Below are positions 24,735-37,300 of a stretch of DNA of 64,000 nt, one piece after another. The notes below the pieces were generated by a model. It saw nothing but the letters and a program-made list of their open reading frames with translations. It was not told the DNA's origin and searched no databases. The stretch is from contig JAZBQD010000027.1 in NCBI GenBank assembly GCA_036583965.1, positions 23,629,001 to 23,693,000 on the forward strand, in the 5' to 3' direction. Position numbers and translations under genes: made by a program. Origin of the DNA: Prunella strophiata (Eukaryota > Chordata > Aves > Passeriformes > Prunellidae). The stretch's first letter is position 1; each line of letters starts with the position of its first letter.

Positions 24735-26797
24735 ACATGAGGGTTGGAAAAGAGCTCTTATGATCAAGTCCAACCTTCAACCCAACACTGCCAGGTCCAC
24801 CACTGGGCCATGTCCCTAAGCACCAGATCCACAAGGTTTTGGAACACTTCCAGGGATGATGATTCCACCACCTGCCTGGGCAGCCTGTTCCAATTGTTGG
24901 CTGCAAACAGGATTTGAGGTTCAGCCTCACCAGTGCCAAGAGGAACAACCCCTTCCCTGGTCCTGCTGCCACTCTTTCTGATCCAGGCCAGGATGTCCTT
25001 GGCCTTCTTGCCCCCCTGGGCACAGCTGGCTCTTGTTCACCCACTCTTGACCAGCATTCCCAAGTCCTTTTCCACAGGGCAGCTTTCCAGCCACTCTGCC
25101 CCAGCCTGGAGCATTTCATGGGGTTGTTGTGACCCAAAGGCAGGACCCAGCACTTGGCCTCAGCATAGATCCAGCCTGTCCAGATCCCTCTGCAGAGCCT
25201 TCCTGCCCTCCAGCAGATCAACTCTTTGGCTCAGCCTGGTGTCATCTGCAAACTGACAGGGTGCCCTCAGTCCCCTTGTCCAAATCAGCCATGAAGATAC
25301 TGAACAGGACTGGCCCCAGCAGTGAGCCCTGCAGAGCACCACTGGTGACCAGCCAGCAGCAGGATGTGACTCAGTCACCACCACTCTGTGCCCAGCCATC
25401 CAGCCAGTTTTTCAGCCAGCAAACAGTGCACCTGTCCAAGCCACAGGCTCCTATCTTCTCCAGGAGAATGCTGTGAGAAATAGTGTCCAAGGCTTTGGTG
25501 AAGCCCAGGCAGACCACATCCACAGCCTCTACCTCATCCCCTAGGGAGGTCACCATCCACAGCAGAAGATCAGGCTGGTCAGGCAGAACCTGCCTTTGAT
25601 AAAGCCATGCTGGCTGCGCCTGATCCCTGGCTGTCCTGCATGTGCTGTGTGATCCAGATGATCTGTTCCATAACCCTCCCTGGCACTGAGGTCAGGCTGA
25701 CAGGCCTGTGGTTTCCTGGATCCTCCTTCCGGCCCTTCTGCTCAATGGGTGCCACACTGGCCAGCCCCCAGTCATCCTGAGACCTCCCTGGTTAGCCAGG
25801 AGTGATGAGAAATGGTGAGAGCAGCTTGGGTGGGTTCCATCTGAGCCCAGGGACCTTTGAACACTTAAGTGGAGCAGTAAGTCACCGTTTCCTCCTGATT
25901 TGCAGGGACCTCCTTTTGTTCCTTGTCTCTGTCTTCCCAAGGACAGCTGGTCTGACTATTAAAGACTGAGGTAAAGAAGGCATCAAGTACCTCAGCCTTT
26001 TTCCCATCCTTTGTGGCAATGCTTTCCCTCACATGTGTGGGAAAGACATTTCTGTGCTGTTCTTGTGAGCCAGCAAAGGCTTCCTGAAGATAAGGAAAGT
26101 CTCACATCTCTATCAAGGAATCCACCAAGGCTATCACCATGACAAGTCAAGGAATGAGAGAGAGAAAAGTGTAAGCAAGAAGATCTGGACTTTGGTTGGT
26201 TTACACAGTGGCATGGCTCCTTTCACTTACTCAAAGTTTTCTTTCTTCTTTATGACCAATGGGCAGTGTATGTGTTCATTAAGTAAATGTAAACACCTTG
26301 TAAAACTATAATAGCAACATGTTGCTTTAATAAATAAGTCTAAACAGCCTCCTGACTGAGCCCTGGTGCTTTGTGCTGTGTGGGGCTCCAAGGCAACACA
26401 CCTGCAATAAAGGATGGAGATTCTCTCCTTGGCCTTCCTTTTGTTGCTGATGTATTTGTAAAAACACTTTTTGTTATCTATTACAGCAGTGGCCAAATTA
26501 ATTCTAGCTGGGGTTTTACCTTTCTAACCTTCCTGCATAACCTAACAATAACCTTGTAGTCCTCAAGAGCATCCTGCCCCTTCTTCCAAAGGTCTTTTTT
26601 CCCTGAGTTCCAGCGACAGGTCCCTGCTCAACCAGGTTGGTCTTCTTCCCCACTGGCTCATCTTTCAGCACATGGGGACAGCCTGTTCCTGCATCTTTAA
26701 GATCCTTGAAGAATGTCCAGCCTTCCTGGATCCATTTTCATTCAGGATTGTTTGCAAGGGACTTTCTCAGTCCTGCAAGGCCAAGGTCTGGCCTCTG
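24735..26797 (-). mobile_element. Long CR1 LINE fragment, antisense, interrupted by a solo LTR
   Basis: Read on the minus strand, this is about 1.7 kb of CR1 (LTR excluded). The 3' part ends at AGGGTTGGAAAAGAGCTCTT near 24735. The central part carries the reverse-transcriptase region with many stops and frameshifts; its readable pieces include GFTKALDTISHSILLEK at about 25450-25500, the usual 'F.KAFDTV.H..L..KL' motif region of RT. The 5' part runs up to about 26797, where similarity to CR1 ends. No intact frame remains. A 363-bp LTR at 26036-26398 splits it. Confidence 0.85.
26036..26398 (+). mobile_element. Solo LTR nested in the CR1 element
   Basis: TGTGGGAAAG...GGCAACA is flanked by CACATG on the left (26030-26035) and CACCTG on the right (26399-26404), a 6-bp target duplication with one change. 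AATAAATAAG lies near the 3' end as the expected polyadenylation signal. Removing it rejoins the CR1 sequence. It is younger than the CR1. A 6-bp duplication fits ERVK-like elements. Confidence 0.75.
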
Positions 26798-27690
26798 GGG
26801 CTCCTCAGCTTGCTCCACACCCTCCCTGATGGCTCCAAGGTGATGATCAGGGCTCTGGAAGTGATCCACCTGCTTCCTGGCACTGCTGGTCTCTGCTGCT
26901 GCTGAAGTGCTGGGGGACAGCAAGCTGGCCATCCTGCAGTACAGCCCTGCTCCTGTGGCTGATGAAGGCATGTGCTCAGCAGGTGCTGGGCCTGCTGCTG
27001 CAGCAGGGGTACCTGCAGCACAGGAACTCCCAAGTCCACGAGGAGCTGGACAACATCGTGGCCCTCTTCACTTACCCTGCTGAGAAGCTGAGTGTGGCCA
27101 AGCTGGTGTCTGGGCTGACTCCAGAACTGGTGGAGAGCAAGAGCAGGGTCCAGCATGCTGACACAAAGCATTTGCTCTGGTGGTGTCTTCCTTGGGCCCA
27201 GGTAAAACCACCCTTCTCCTCAAGGCAGTGGATGCTGTGGAGCTTAAGGACAACAGAGATGGGGTGATTCATGTGGTGCTAGCCAGGAAGACTTTGGTGA
27301 AGCTTGGGGACCAAGGGTTTCTAAAGTACACTGTGGTCCTGCCACCATCCCATCATAACAGGGGGTGCTGTTTACCCCCTGGGACAGATCCAGAGTGGCT
27401 GTTGCTGCCCCACAGGACTCAGAGCACAGTTCCTGTGGGATGATGTTCTTTGGAGCTCCAGCTCACACAGAGCCCAGGCTGCTCAGGGAATTAAGTCCAA
27501 CTAGAGTTCTGAGCTGCGTGTATAGGAAGAAACCAAGTGCCTTGGGAAAAGGAGTGTGCTGGATACAAGGAAGGTGGCTGAGGAGAGGAGATGCCTTTCT
27601 GAGGAGCAAGGAGCAGGGCTGCCAGCTGTGCTGCAGGGCTCTGAAGGGCAATGTGACTGCACTGCCAGCCATTACCAGGAGTGTTTAAAT
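26797..27690 (+). pseudogene. Decayed coding-like insert, family not recognised
   Basis: A GC-rich block whose plus-strand frames read like protein in pieces: LPDGSKVMIRALEVIHLLPG (about 26820-26880), LLLQQGYLQHRNSQVHEELD (about 26990), then KLVSGLTPELVESKSRVQ, and in another frame AVDAVELKDNRDGVIHVVLA (about 27230). Stops and frame changes separate them, so no intact product is possible. Its left edge abuts the CR1. It could be a captured gene fragment, a retrocopy or the internal part of an unfamiliar transposon. I do not recognise the family. Confidence 0.35.
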
Positions 27691-28043
27691 GCACAGTGCG
27701 TTGCTGCATGGCGCCAAGTCCCAGGGTGACAGCGGTGACAGGTGGCTGCCACCTCCAATGGCAGGGGGATCACTAGCTACTGACAGTTAGTTTGACACCG
27801 AGATGCAGGTGCTGAGTTTCTCTGAATCTGTTAGATTTGCATGAGACTGAAGTTCTGTTCAACCTTACAAACACCTTAGTGAGAAGCTCTAGTCAGAGAT
27901 GCTTGAAGTGCCACCACCTCCCATAACATTCTGATATGTATACAATATGCCATAAGCTAATAAAGTGTGTTTGGCTGGGAGTTCCCAGGGTGAAGTCTGT
28001 TGCCAGCAATGGACCCACTGGGAAGGGCAGATGCCCAGAAACC

Positions 28044-28196
28044 TTAAATCAAATCCAAAGTGAAGTTTCGAAGGACATCCAGAGCTCCTGTATCGAAGCC
28101 GCAGATGTCCAACATGCCTCTGTCATCCGGGTCTGCCATCGTAAAGCCATGGGAGGTCATCCCACAAACAACCAGCTTAGCAGGAATACCCATTTT
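28044..28196 (-). CDS. RO60: RO60 coding exon 8 with stop
   Basis: 153 bases after CTGTAG. It encodes [20 protein letters not shown] to RNFTLDLI and TAA, matching the canonical human C-terminus. Confidence 0.97.
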   Translation of the reverse strand, partial: KMGIPAKLVVCGMTSHGFTMADPDDRGMLDICGFDTGALDVLRNFTLDLI

Positions 28197-31100
28197 CTAC
28201 AGGAGGGAGAGCAGAAAACATCAAAAAACACATCTAGAGTAAAACATGTGCACATATGCAGTAACTTAAATATGCCAGAGGGCCAAATCTCGCTTGCACA
28301 AGCCACTGTCTGAAGAGCTGTACTGACAGAAATGAGGAATGCCTAGAGTGAGAACTGCAGGATGCCTGTCAGCACAGGAATGGCAGCTAACCTCAACTAA
28401 GGAAACCTAATTAAAGAGTCTTGGTATTCATTTCAACTGGGTGGAAACCATGTAATGATTAAAGTCCATACACCCATGCCTGACAAACATATTTTTGGTA
28501 GTTTAAAGAATAGTTTCTCTAAAGCATAAAGGATTTTTTGCTGAATAAATAAGGGTTTCCAATAGCAATGTGCTTGGAGAAGTTATTTTTCTTTGTTCTA
28601 TTGTAAAATTATGAACCTGTACAGCTTAGAGCAGTCCCTTTAAAACACAATGGTTTTCTTCACAAGATACTGTCACCTCATCCTCTTGACACTTGTCTTC
28701 ATTACTTCATTGAAACCTTTTGACATCTACTGCAGACATCAAAGTTGAATTTAGTTCTGAGAATCAAACATCATTCTGTAACAACTATAAAAACTTATTC
28801 CATCAATTATATATAGAATGTAGAAATTCATACAGTCCCTGAGTAACAAAATTTCATGAACATTGCAGCACACCAAGCAGGGCAGGCTAATTACAAATCC
28901 TTTTAGGAATTCTGTGGTTTTAAATATGCACAATTAGTACAATATGTGCACTAATTCTGCCTAACTGCAGGAGATTGATAAGTTTTTAACAATATATAAT
29001 TATTTACTGAAGAAAGCCACAATCAGTCCAATCTCTAAAAGATTTTTAGAGCTGGTACTTACTTTGTACTGTATTTATTAATCAGAAATGGTCAGAAACA
29101 TATTTACCTCTCTGTACTCTCTAAGGGCCACTGCAGGAGGAGTATTCCCAGCAAAGGTCTCGTTATCAGTAAATACAATGAAGACATCAGCAGCTGTCTG
29201 AGTTTTTAGAGCCCATATCATTGGAAGGGAACAATCAGTGGTACCCACAGGAATCTTATCAAGAAAAAGATAAATATACATGGAACACATTAATACAGGC
29301 AGTTAACACAGACATTAACAAATTCTGTAAAATTTTTGTAAAAATGTAAAATGTAAAACTTTCTTTTCTGAAAAAAATATACATGGAACACATTAATGCA
29401 GAAACTTAACAAACAATGGAAAAATTTCTTTTGATCTAAGCTTCTTGTTTTACCATGTGTTACTACACAAAGAGGCTTTTTTGTTAAACTTGTTAATTTT
29501 ATCTCAGTTTGTCCAGGTTTTTTTTGTTTGTTTGAATTTTTTAATATATTCTTTTCAAGCTAACTCATTGTGACATAGCACTGACATTCTAAATTGCAAT
29601 GTTTAATATCCAGCAAATGAAATAACAACATTTGCTGGGCTTTCTCTAAATAAAATGCACCAAAAAAAAAAACCCAAAAACATCCAATCTTGTACTAGAG
29701 CTATACAGATTAAACAAGGTAGTAGAATTGATTACAAAGAAAATACAATGTAACTGCTGAGACTTTTTTTTTTTTTTACATACTTCATACATTTTCACTA
29801 AAACTTGAGGTAAGGTCATGTCAGCTGTCACTGGACACGGGACCATTTCATGTGAAAAGGCAACAATTTGGGAATCCTTCTCAGTCCGTGCTACAACCTG
29901 AGAAAGAGGGAGAAAAGAGTGAAAATAATTCAGCTACATTACTCTGAATTTTTAATGTCTGAACTGAGCCATTCCCTACCAACACATAGCATGACAAATG
30001 CTTTTGTATTTAAGTCATCATGGCTGCTCATAAACAGTAATGGTTCACTCTACACTTTAAATATTCTGTAATATTACTGCAAATAAACACTGCAAAAAGA
30101 GCTGAACAACTGCTCTAATTGCTGTAACTAAAGACACTTCCATTTTTCTTTCCTCCCCTCTGATATAAAACCTTGACCATTTTTAAAGGCCAACAAAAGT
30201 TCAACTCCTCTCCAATAAAAGAATACAACACAAGAAGCTTTAGAACACTAAACTGAGGGGAAAGCCATTGTGAATAAAGACCACATGGACAACTCAAACA
30301 GACATAAGCATTATCCCAATATTTCTTAATCTGATCTGTATTTTTCTGTGAATGTTTCTGAAAAAATTAAAATGTGTAGGATAAAGTTATAATTTTTACT
30401 TATAGTAAGCCATTTTATTATGGCTACAGTAAGTGAAAAAGCTGCCCTGATCACTTTGATTTACAACAGAAACCAACTACTTCAAACTGATGTTTATGAA
30501 TATGGTTGCCAGGAGCTTTCAGCAATGAAGCACAAGGTCACACCTTCTGCACCCAAAAAATATTATATATAAATTTCCTCTTGATTTCTAATCAGCTTTA
30601 GAGCACCTTTCTATCAAAAAAGCAATTCAAGCTGAAAACAGTTATAAATAAAAGAAACTGGAAGCCTCACCATACACATTACTGCTGCAACTGTGCTGGC
30701 ATTGAGCACACTGCCCAAAACCTTCTGTGTCATTGATGCACTAACATCAACTGCAATTACAATGCGTTTTCCTGTTGGTTCCACTGTCTGAAAGAATAAA
30801 AGATAAAAATATAATAGGTACACATAATTTATATATTCATTTCTTCTGCTGCTTTCACTCCTAAAGTGGGCATTTTTTCCTCTTTCCAGGTAACATCAGG
30901 ACACTGCTGTTGCCAAAGTTTCAGAATTCTTACCCACCCCAGGAACTGTTCTTGATAAGCTCTCAGAAAACACAGAACTCTTAAAAAGCTTAACAAATTG
31001 GAGAACTATTATTACCTTGAAAGCTTTGTAAAATGAGGCATCTAAAGCTTCTAAAATGTCTTCATCAGGACGCCACCAAAGCTTCCCTCTGTTTCCATGT

Positions 31101-34100
31101 CCAGCTTTATAGGTTTCTAATGCAACCAAAATATGGAAGGGATGTATTCTACCCTACAGGCAGAAATCAAAAATAAGGACATGAAAATTCAACCTCCTCA
31201 AAAATTTAGTTTTTTCACAAACTAAATGTGAAAATAAGTTCCTACTACAAAAAACCCTGAGGTTTAGTATATGGTTACTTGAAATTTGTTAAAGCTGAAG
31301 AGTTCATGCAGTCTTTACATGGCTGTTGGATGAACTGATACTTGTGGGTTACTGATAATGGACCTCACTCCCACTCAAGAATCCTCTAATTAACACCAAA
31401 TGGAATGCCATCACCAGAATTCTGGTAAAATTTTGCAGCTCTATGATTGTCCAGTGCTATTTTCCATCACAGGCTTACAGTAAAAGAAAGTCCCTGCCCT
31501 GCTGAAGAGAAAGGAGCTGACAAGGAAAGAACCAACTTAAAACCAGCTTCATACAAGATACAGTAACACTGGACAAGAAATTATTTTTGGAACATAGCAT
31601 TCATTTTTCTCGTGCTATAAAATACTAAAATTTTTTTGGCTTGGTTTTTGCTTTCCATATATAAACTTAACTTATATAACCAAACCATATCAACATTTTG
31701 TTATCTTTATCCAGAAGGAGTGTTTCAGTCCTTAATCACTGCCAGCATCAAAACTCAGTAAATCTGAATGCCTGTCCATTGCCTATCTTCCATCAAGGTA
31801 CTGCACCATGATGCTTGCTCTCCCTTCTCCAGGAAGGAACCAGAGAAAAGGAATTGCAGTAGGATGGGGGAAAAAGGACTTTTGTTGTTGTGCTCAATTC
31901 AGCTCTGGTCCTGATTTTCATCTTCCCAGCTCACAAAACTGCTGCTCAAGACATAGTCCTCTCTACCTTTAACTAAATCCCGAAAAATTTTATTCTCTCT
32001 TTGGGGAACCCTCTTTTCCCTCTTACTTTCCTCCCACTTTGATGGACAATAAAGCAATCAGAAAAAAGGAAAGTCTCCTTGCCCATCTTGTTTTTCCCCT
32101 CAGCTGCTATGCTATTTTCTTAACTCACTCAAAAATTACAAGACTCAGAAGAAATTGAGGAACCCAACTAGCAAAGCTTGCCACAGCCCTCATTTAAGAA
32201 AAGATCCAATAGCTGCCAATACACTTATTTTATCAGAATGTTTCAGAAAGCAGGTGGGAATCAAGTTAGAAATTATAAACAGAAGTTTTAAAATAAAGTT
32301 GCAGGCATCAAACTGCAGTTTTTAAATAGAATAAACGAAACATTAAAAATTAAAATTCACAAAGGCTGGCACTGATTATAAAGTTCTTACCTTTTTCAGC
32401 AGTTTCTCATTTCTCAGTTTTTCACAAACTATTGCCACTTCTGAACCTCGTGGTTCAAGCACTGAATTTGCTGCCAGCTTTCCTAAATTTCTCAACAACA
32501 CAGAAATAGGCATCTCCTTAAGTAATGCCTTCCAAACCTATGATGAAAGAGAAGGGAAACACAGAAAGATGAGATTCTCAAAGTACAAGAACTTAATGTA
32601 CATTGAATAAGTGCATTTTAAAATACATGCACAAATTATATTAAGGTCTTAATTATTTTAAGTTAACTTTTTGGGTAAACAACTTGAAAAACAGTGTAAG
32701 GGCTATTTTAAGAAGAAATCTAGACTTAAGACTCTGAACAGCATTATTCACTGTAGAGAGTGAGATATATTCTATGGACAATTCAGCTAAGGAAGTTTAC
32801 CTACCTCTTTAGATTTCAGATGGTTTGTCAGGAGATGCTCTCTAACTAGACCATATTCCTCTATCAAGTGAATAACTTCCAACTCATCTTTTGTGCGTTT
32901 TACTTTCTCCACAGCCTCCAGATACTTCAAGAGTTTCTCAGTCTCAGCAGAAACTGCTTTCTCTTTATAAGCTTCTTGGACATCTTTCCACCCCTTGGTA
33001 ATATACTTAGTGACTATAGCAATTCCTGATGAAAAAGAAAACCATTTCTCAAGCAGGATTACCATCTGTATACTGGCATTTATCATTCTAGCATGCAAAC
33101 GAATTAGCAGGTTTCATTCTCAGACCTGCCAAACACCTATTGAAAAGGTCAACCACACACAATTTAGAGCAGTACTTTTAATTACTGTATTCATTTACTT
33201 AGAAGTAAGGAGCTTCATGTATTTGTTACATTGCCCAGAGATGCTGTGGATGCCCCATCCCTGGAAGTGTCCAAGGCCAGGCTGGATGGAGCTCTGAGCA
33301 GCCTAGGCTAGTGGAAGATGTCTCTGCCCATGGCAAGGTTGGAACTGGATCATCTTTATGGACCCTCCCCACCCAAACCATTCTATTATTTTAAGATTTG
33401 AAGTCAACAGATCTTCCCATATAACAAAAAAGTGTTATTTCATCACTTGTAAACAAATAGGAACAAAATGAGGGAATTGTTATTTTGTCTTCTCTTGGCA
33501 TACGGAAGAAAAGAAGGAATAAACCCCGTTTACCTTGAAGATAAACAGGTTTGTTTTTTGATATGATCACCCACATTTTTAAGATGCAATTTGCAGGATA
33601 TCCTCACTAAGAATTCATCTACAATGGCACTTGGGTTTCCAAAGTACTTCCACAGTAAATATAAAAGGTTTAAAACAAAGCATTTTCAGGTAAATAAAAA
33701 TTTATTACCTTCACTGGCAGGTTTTAGGTGGGACAACCTCAGAAGATCTTTATGAGACCAACCACTTCTTTGCTTATATTTTGTAACTGCTAAAGCAAGA
33801 GCCATGCCATTCTTTCCATTGTACCAATCTGCAACAGCTTTCCTCAGAGCACGGCCCCACATGCCACATTTCATGCCCTCCTTCAGATCTTTTTTAAACT
33901 GGATGAAAGTAAAGAGATGGGTTGGTATGCAACACACCTCGGGGACAGCTTTAAACGCCGCTTGTTTTGTTTTGGCATCAGAACACTGCGAGCAAACTGC
34001 GAGGGCAAAGAGCAGGGGCTCCTGCTTTGCCGCTCTGCCCTCTTGACTAAATGCTTTGATTTCTTCAACAACTTCGCAGCCTCTGCCCTCTTCGATCAGC

Positions 34101-34288
34101 CTTAGCAAAGCTTCTGCGTTCTCAAAGCCCAGCTTCTGCTCCTTGACGTGGTAAGCGGCGCCCTCGGAGCCGAAGCACAGGAAGTGCTGCAGCCGGGTGC
34201 TGTCGGTGAGGTGCCAGCCGGCACCGCGGGCACCGCCGGGCTCCGCCGCCTCGCTCGGGGGCTGTGCTCGGCTCCCCTCTGCCTCCAT
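28044..34288 (-). CDS. RO60: RO60 (TROVE2), Y-RNA-binding protein / Ro60 autoantigen
   Basis: Ring-shaped RNA-binding protein that holds Y RNAs and the 3' ends of misfolded noncoding RNAs for quality control, in cytoplasm and nucleus. Eight minus-strand exons (33709-34288, 32805-33025, 32391-32537, 31016-31153, 30671-30787, 29784-29897, 29108-29254, 28044-28196) join to 538 codons plus stop, exactly the human length. Residues to about 365 form the TROVE HEAT-repeat ring. The rest is a von Willebrand A domain with the MIDAS motif Asp376-Val-Ser378-Ala-Ser380, GTTDCS at 443-448, and FTDNETFAG. The first 25 residues, from ATG at 34288, are Ala/Gly/Pro-rich and diverge from human; similarity is strong from [17 protein letters not shown] on. 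A 5' UTR intron is likely. The gene converges with GLRX2 and is divergent from UCHL5. Confidence 0.97.
29108..29254 (-). CDS. RO60: RO60 coding exon 7
   Basis: 147 bases, [20 protein letters not shown] to ALREYRE, donor GTAAAT. Residues 440-488. Confidence 0.97.
29784..29897 (-). CDS. RO60: RO60 coding exon 6
   Basis: 114 bases, [20 protein letters not shown] to VLVKMYE, donor GTATGT. Residues 402-439. Confidence 0.95.
30671..30787 (-). CDS. RO60: RO60 coding exon 5 (MIDAS)
   Basis: 117 bases, [20 protein letters not shown] to VAAVMCM, donor GTGAGG. It carries the DVSAS metal-ion-dependent adhesion site of the vWA domain. Confidence 0.97.
31016..31153 (-). CDS. RO60: RO60 coding exon 4
   Basis: 138 bases, [20 protein letters not shown] to SFYKAFK, donor GTAATA. 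Residues 317-362, the end of the HEAT ring. Confidence 0.97.
32391..32537 (-). CDS. RO60: RO60 coding exon 3
   Basis: 147 bases between CATAG and GTAAGA. It encodes [20 protein letters not shown] and on to LRNEKLLKK. Residues 268-316. It has no start Met of its own. Confidence 0.97.
32805..33025 (-). CDS. RO60: RO60 coding exon 2
   Basis: 221 bases. Starts [20 protein letters not shown] and ends LTNHLKSKE before GTAGGT. Residues 194-267. Confidence 0.97.
33205..33392 (+). mobile_element. CR1 LINE 3' tail in RO60 intron
   Basis: CCCCATCCCTGGAAGTGTCC, then AAGGCCAGGCTGGATGGAGC and ACCCAAACCATTCTATTATT, in the order of the CR1 3' end. Inserted antisense to RO60 between its first two coding exons. 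The remaining RO60 introns show no clear element. Confidence 0.85.
33709..34288 (-). CDS. RO60: RO60 coding exon 1
   Basis: 580 bases from ATG at 34288 to a GTAATA donor. Residues 1-193, including [20 protein letters not shown] and the [20 protein letters not shown] segment of the TROVE domain. Confidence 0.96.
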
Positions 34289-34306
34289 CCTTCACACTTC
34301 CAGCAC

Positions 34307-37300
34307 TCTGCTGCAAGAACAACACGTTTTACTAAGAACTGTGGTTGATTACTCTTTCAGCACAGAAAATTCATGTTGTCTATAAGCTCGTAATCTTACA
34401 TTTTCTTTCATGAATTTAATCAGAGCGTACTCCAAGTGTGCGGTAATACACAGCATTTAGAGGAAAAGAAACAAAAAACTCTCTGAGTTATAACAGTGAC
34501 TAATTTATTTCTTTAAAACCAACTCAGAAACTACTTAACCCCAATAAGTGGCAGACAAAAAACATCTGGTATTATAGCCTTTTGCCACTAATATCTTACA
34601 TCACTATCTTAGGTAGATTTTTATATTGCAGACTAAATGACTCAAAATTCCGATCTTGCCCTGCTCTATTTTGCTTAAGAATTGCTAATACCGATGAACT
34701 GAAGAAAAACTAGGCTAAAATGAACAACTAAGATACGGAAAAACTGTTTAGTTGGAAGACCTTGTGAGAGTTTATATGTGGTAGGTTTCAGTGAGGCTTA
34801 GACAACAGCTTTTTAACAAATGAGCAGCTCAAGAACAAATTATCTTTGCTACAGGCTCAAATAGTCTGCTACTCCAAGTGAGACTCAAGAAAACATTCCA
34901 GATTCTGTACTGCTTTACATTCAAAGTTGAGAAGCAAAAATCAGCACAAAAATTCACAATCATTCAGGTCTTTCTATTGATACACTCCTGAGCTGCAAGA
35001 GAGCTGTAATATTTGTAGGGCAACACCACTGCTCTTACTTGGAGAACATCCAGCATGGTAAAATTCAAGCCACGACATTTAAAAGGAAGCAAATGCAGGT
35101 GAAATGAAATTAGCAGGGTAAGGGTAAGAAAATTCCTCATCACCACTACCTTCAAAACATTAATAGCACTTAGTTTACTCAGTTCTCATCAAACAATAAA
35201 ATTATACTAAACAGCACCAAGAGCTCCTATTGAAAACCAAAAAGGCAGAACCAATAATCAACTCAATCAAACTGCATACAAATCTTAAAATACAGGGACT
35301 AAAATCTAAGCACACACAAATGACATTTCAAAGATTTTCAATTTTCAAGAACTGCAGATATCTACTTTTGACTTTTTTGCTTGTTCAGATAGTGAAGACA
35401 AATAAAAGCCATTTGGCTCCAATTACCGATAAGTTAGCACAAACAATTGTCACTAATGTAGACAGAGGGTTTCCCCCCTTCCCAGTTTGGGTAAGTAACA
35501 CTGATTTACAAGCAACTTCCCTACTTCCTTGACAGAGAATTTCCCTTTTTCTGCAAGCAACTAGAAATGCACCTTTCCTCTGATTTTGCATATCTGCACT
35601 AATCTGCACCCAGAATTAAACAGCAATCATCAGTGCTCCCATCATGTTTTACAAACTGATAAAATCGTAAAAATAGAAGCCATATGCTGAGTTTAAGAAA
35701 GCAGGTTTCATTGAAAATTAGTAAGAAATATCTTTCATTGTATTATTTAGAGCTCAGCTAAAATTATATATTCTAACCATGCTTCCTGCCAAACCTATTT
35801 AAATACACATCATGGTTGAACTGACTTTTTCCCTGACATCTGAAGCATGCAAATAAACTGGAAATAACAATGGTGGTATTCCCCACACATGAATACCAAT
35901 CAGGATTTTTTCATGTCTAAATACATTTTATTTCAATAGAGTTCCATTAGCTCATTTCATTACACAGTCAATAATGTTTCACAATAAACACAGAAAATCC
36001 AAATAAAAAATCCTGAAATCACAGCAAGCATCCATTTATTTATCAGAAAGAAATGGTACATGAAAGATACTGAGAAACACCATTATCTTGAAGGAAAAAT
36101 AAGAATGGGAAGCAAAAGGATCACCTGTGGACAAGAAGATCTCCATCTATATAAAATACTAAGAATGATTTCTTGCTGCAGCTTTCATACCCCTACTACA
36201 ATAAATATTACTCCATTGAAATGAGACAAGTGGGAAAACTCTTATGGATATTAACAATGGATAATTTTAATGTTTACTTTTGTAAAGACCAGGCTATTCA
36301 GGGACTCACAACACTGCGAAGAGGCATAGACCTACATCCATATGCTGCTGGCACAAACCCACAATAGATAAGATAGTTACAAATAGTTTTTCTGACACTT
36401 AGCTCCTTAATTTACCTTCTTAGGAATATGCTATAAGCTACAAACCCAGATTCTGTTACAATTTCCAACAACTGTCTAACACAAATTGTAAATTCTTGAA
36501 AATAAATCTGTATTTTAAAAACTACTTTTGAAATCCACAATAGCTGATCTCCCTACTACCAATCTCCCTGCTAAACAGTCACAGCAAAAGTATCAGATTT
36601 ACACTTCACCAGCAGCTACTGGAAAAGCACTGATTCACAGCTGAGCTGCTCAAGTCATGTGGGCCATTTCTAACTCTGTATTACATCCCAGCCTCACAAG
36701 TTCCCAAAGCTATTCCCTCCCTTGGAGCATCCCTCTCCTCTGCCCAGACCTCAAGTTTATTTCTTCATTTAACACCTTTACAACAGAGACAACTTTCACC
36801 CTAAAAGGTGGATAAATGCAAATGCTCACTTAACATATGCTCTACTATAAGCCTATTCTTCACCTGCTGAGCTGCAGCAGGGAACTTGAATTTAAAACAC
36901 CTGTGGAGGACTTATCAACAATATTCTGGCTCCACAAGCACTCTCAATTTCTGAACTACAGGAATGCAAACAGTAGTTCTTAAATAGTCCCAGACTAGGA
37001 GTTTTATAACAAAAATTGCTAAACTAAACTCCATGGCTGTTCACTATTATTAATGAAAGAGAAAACCGACCATATTTCAACTGCCATACAAAATTTTTAA
37101 GTAAGATATGACTTTGACTGCTCTGAAATAGTTTATACACCAGTTACGTGTCCACTGGTAAGTCAATATTTTTATATTGATAGAACCATAGCACGATTCA
37201 GTTCTTTAACTTGACATTCGTTAATTTTGATAATTTTCCAAATTGCCCTAGCTTTCCTAAGAAATAAAATGTCTGACAAGTTTCATGGATGGATAAAAAA

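Noticed and set aside
25371..25556. Active CR1 reverse transcriptase
   Set aside because: RT-like residues are visible but the element is truncated, interrupted by an LTR and full of stops.
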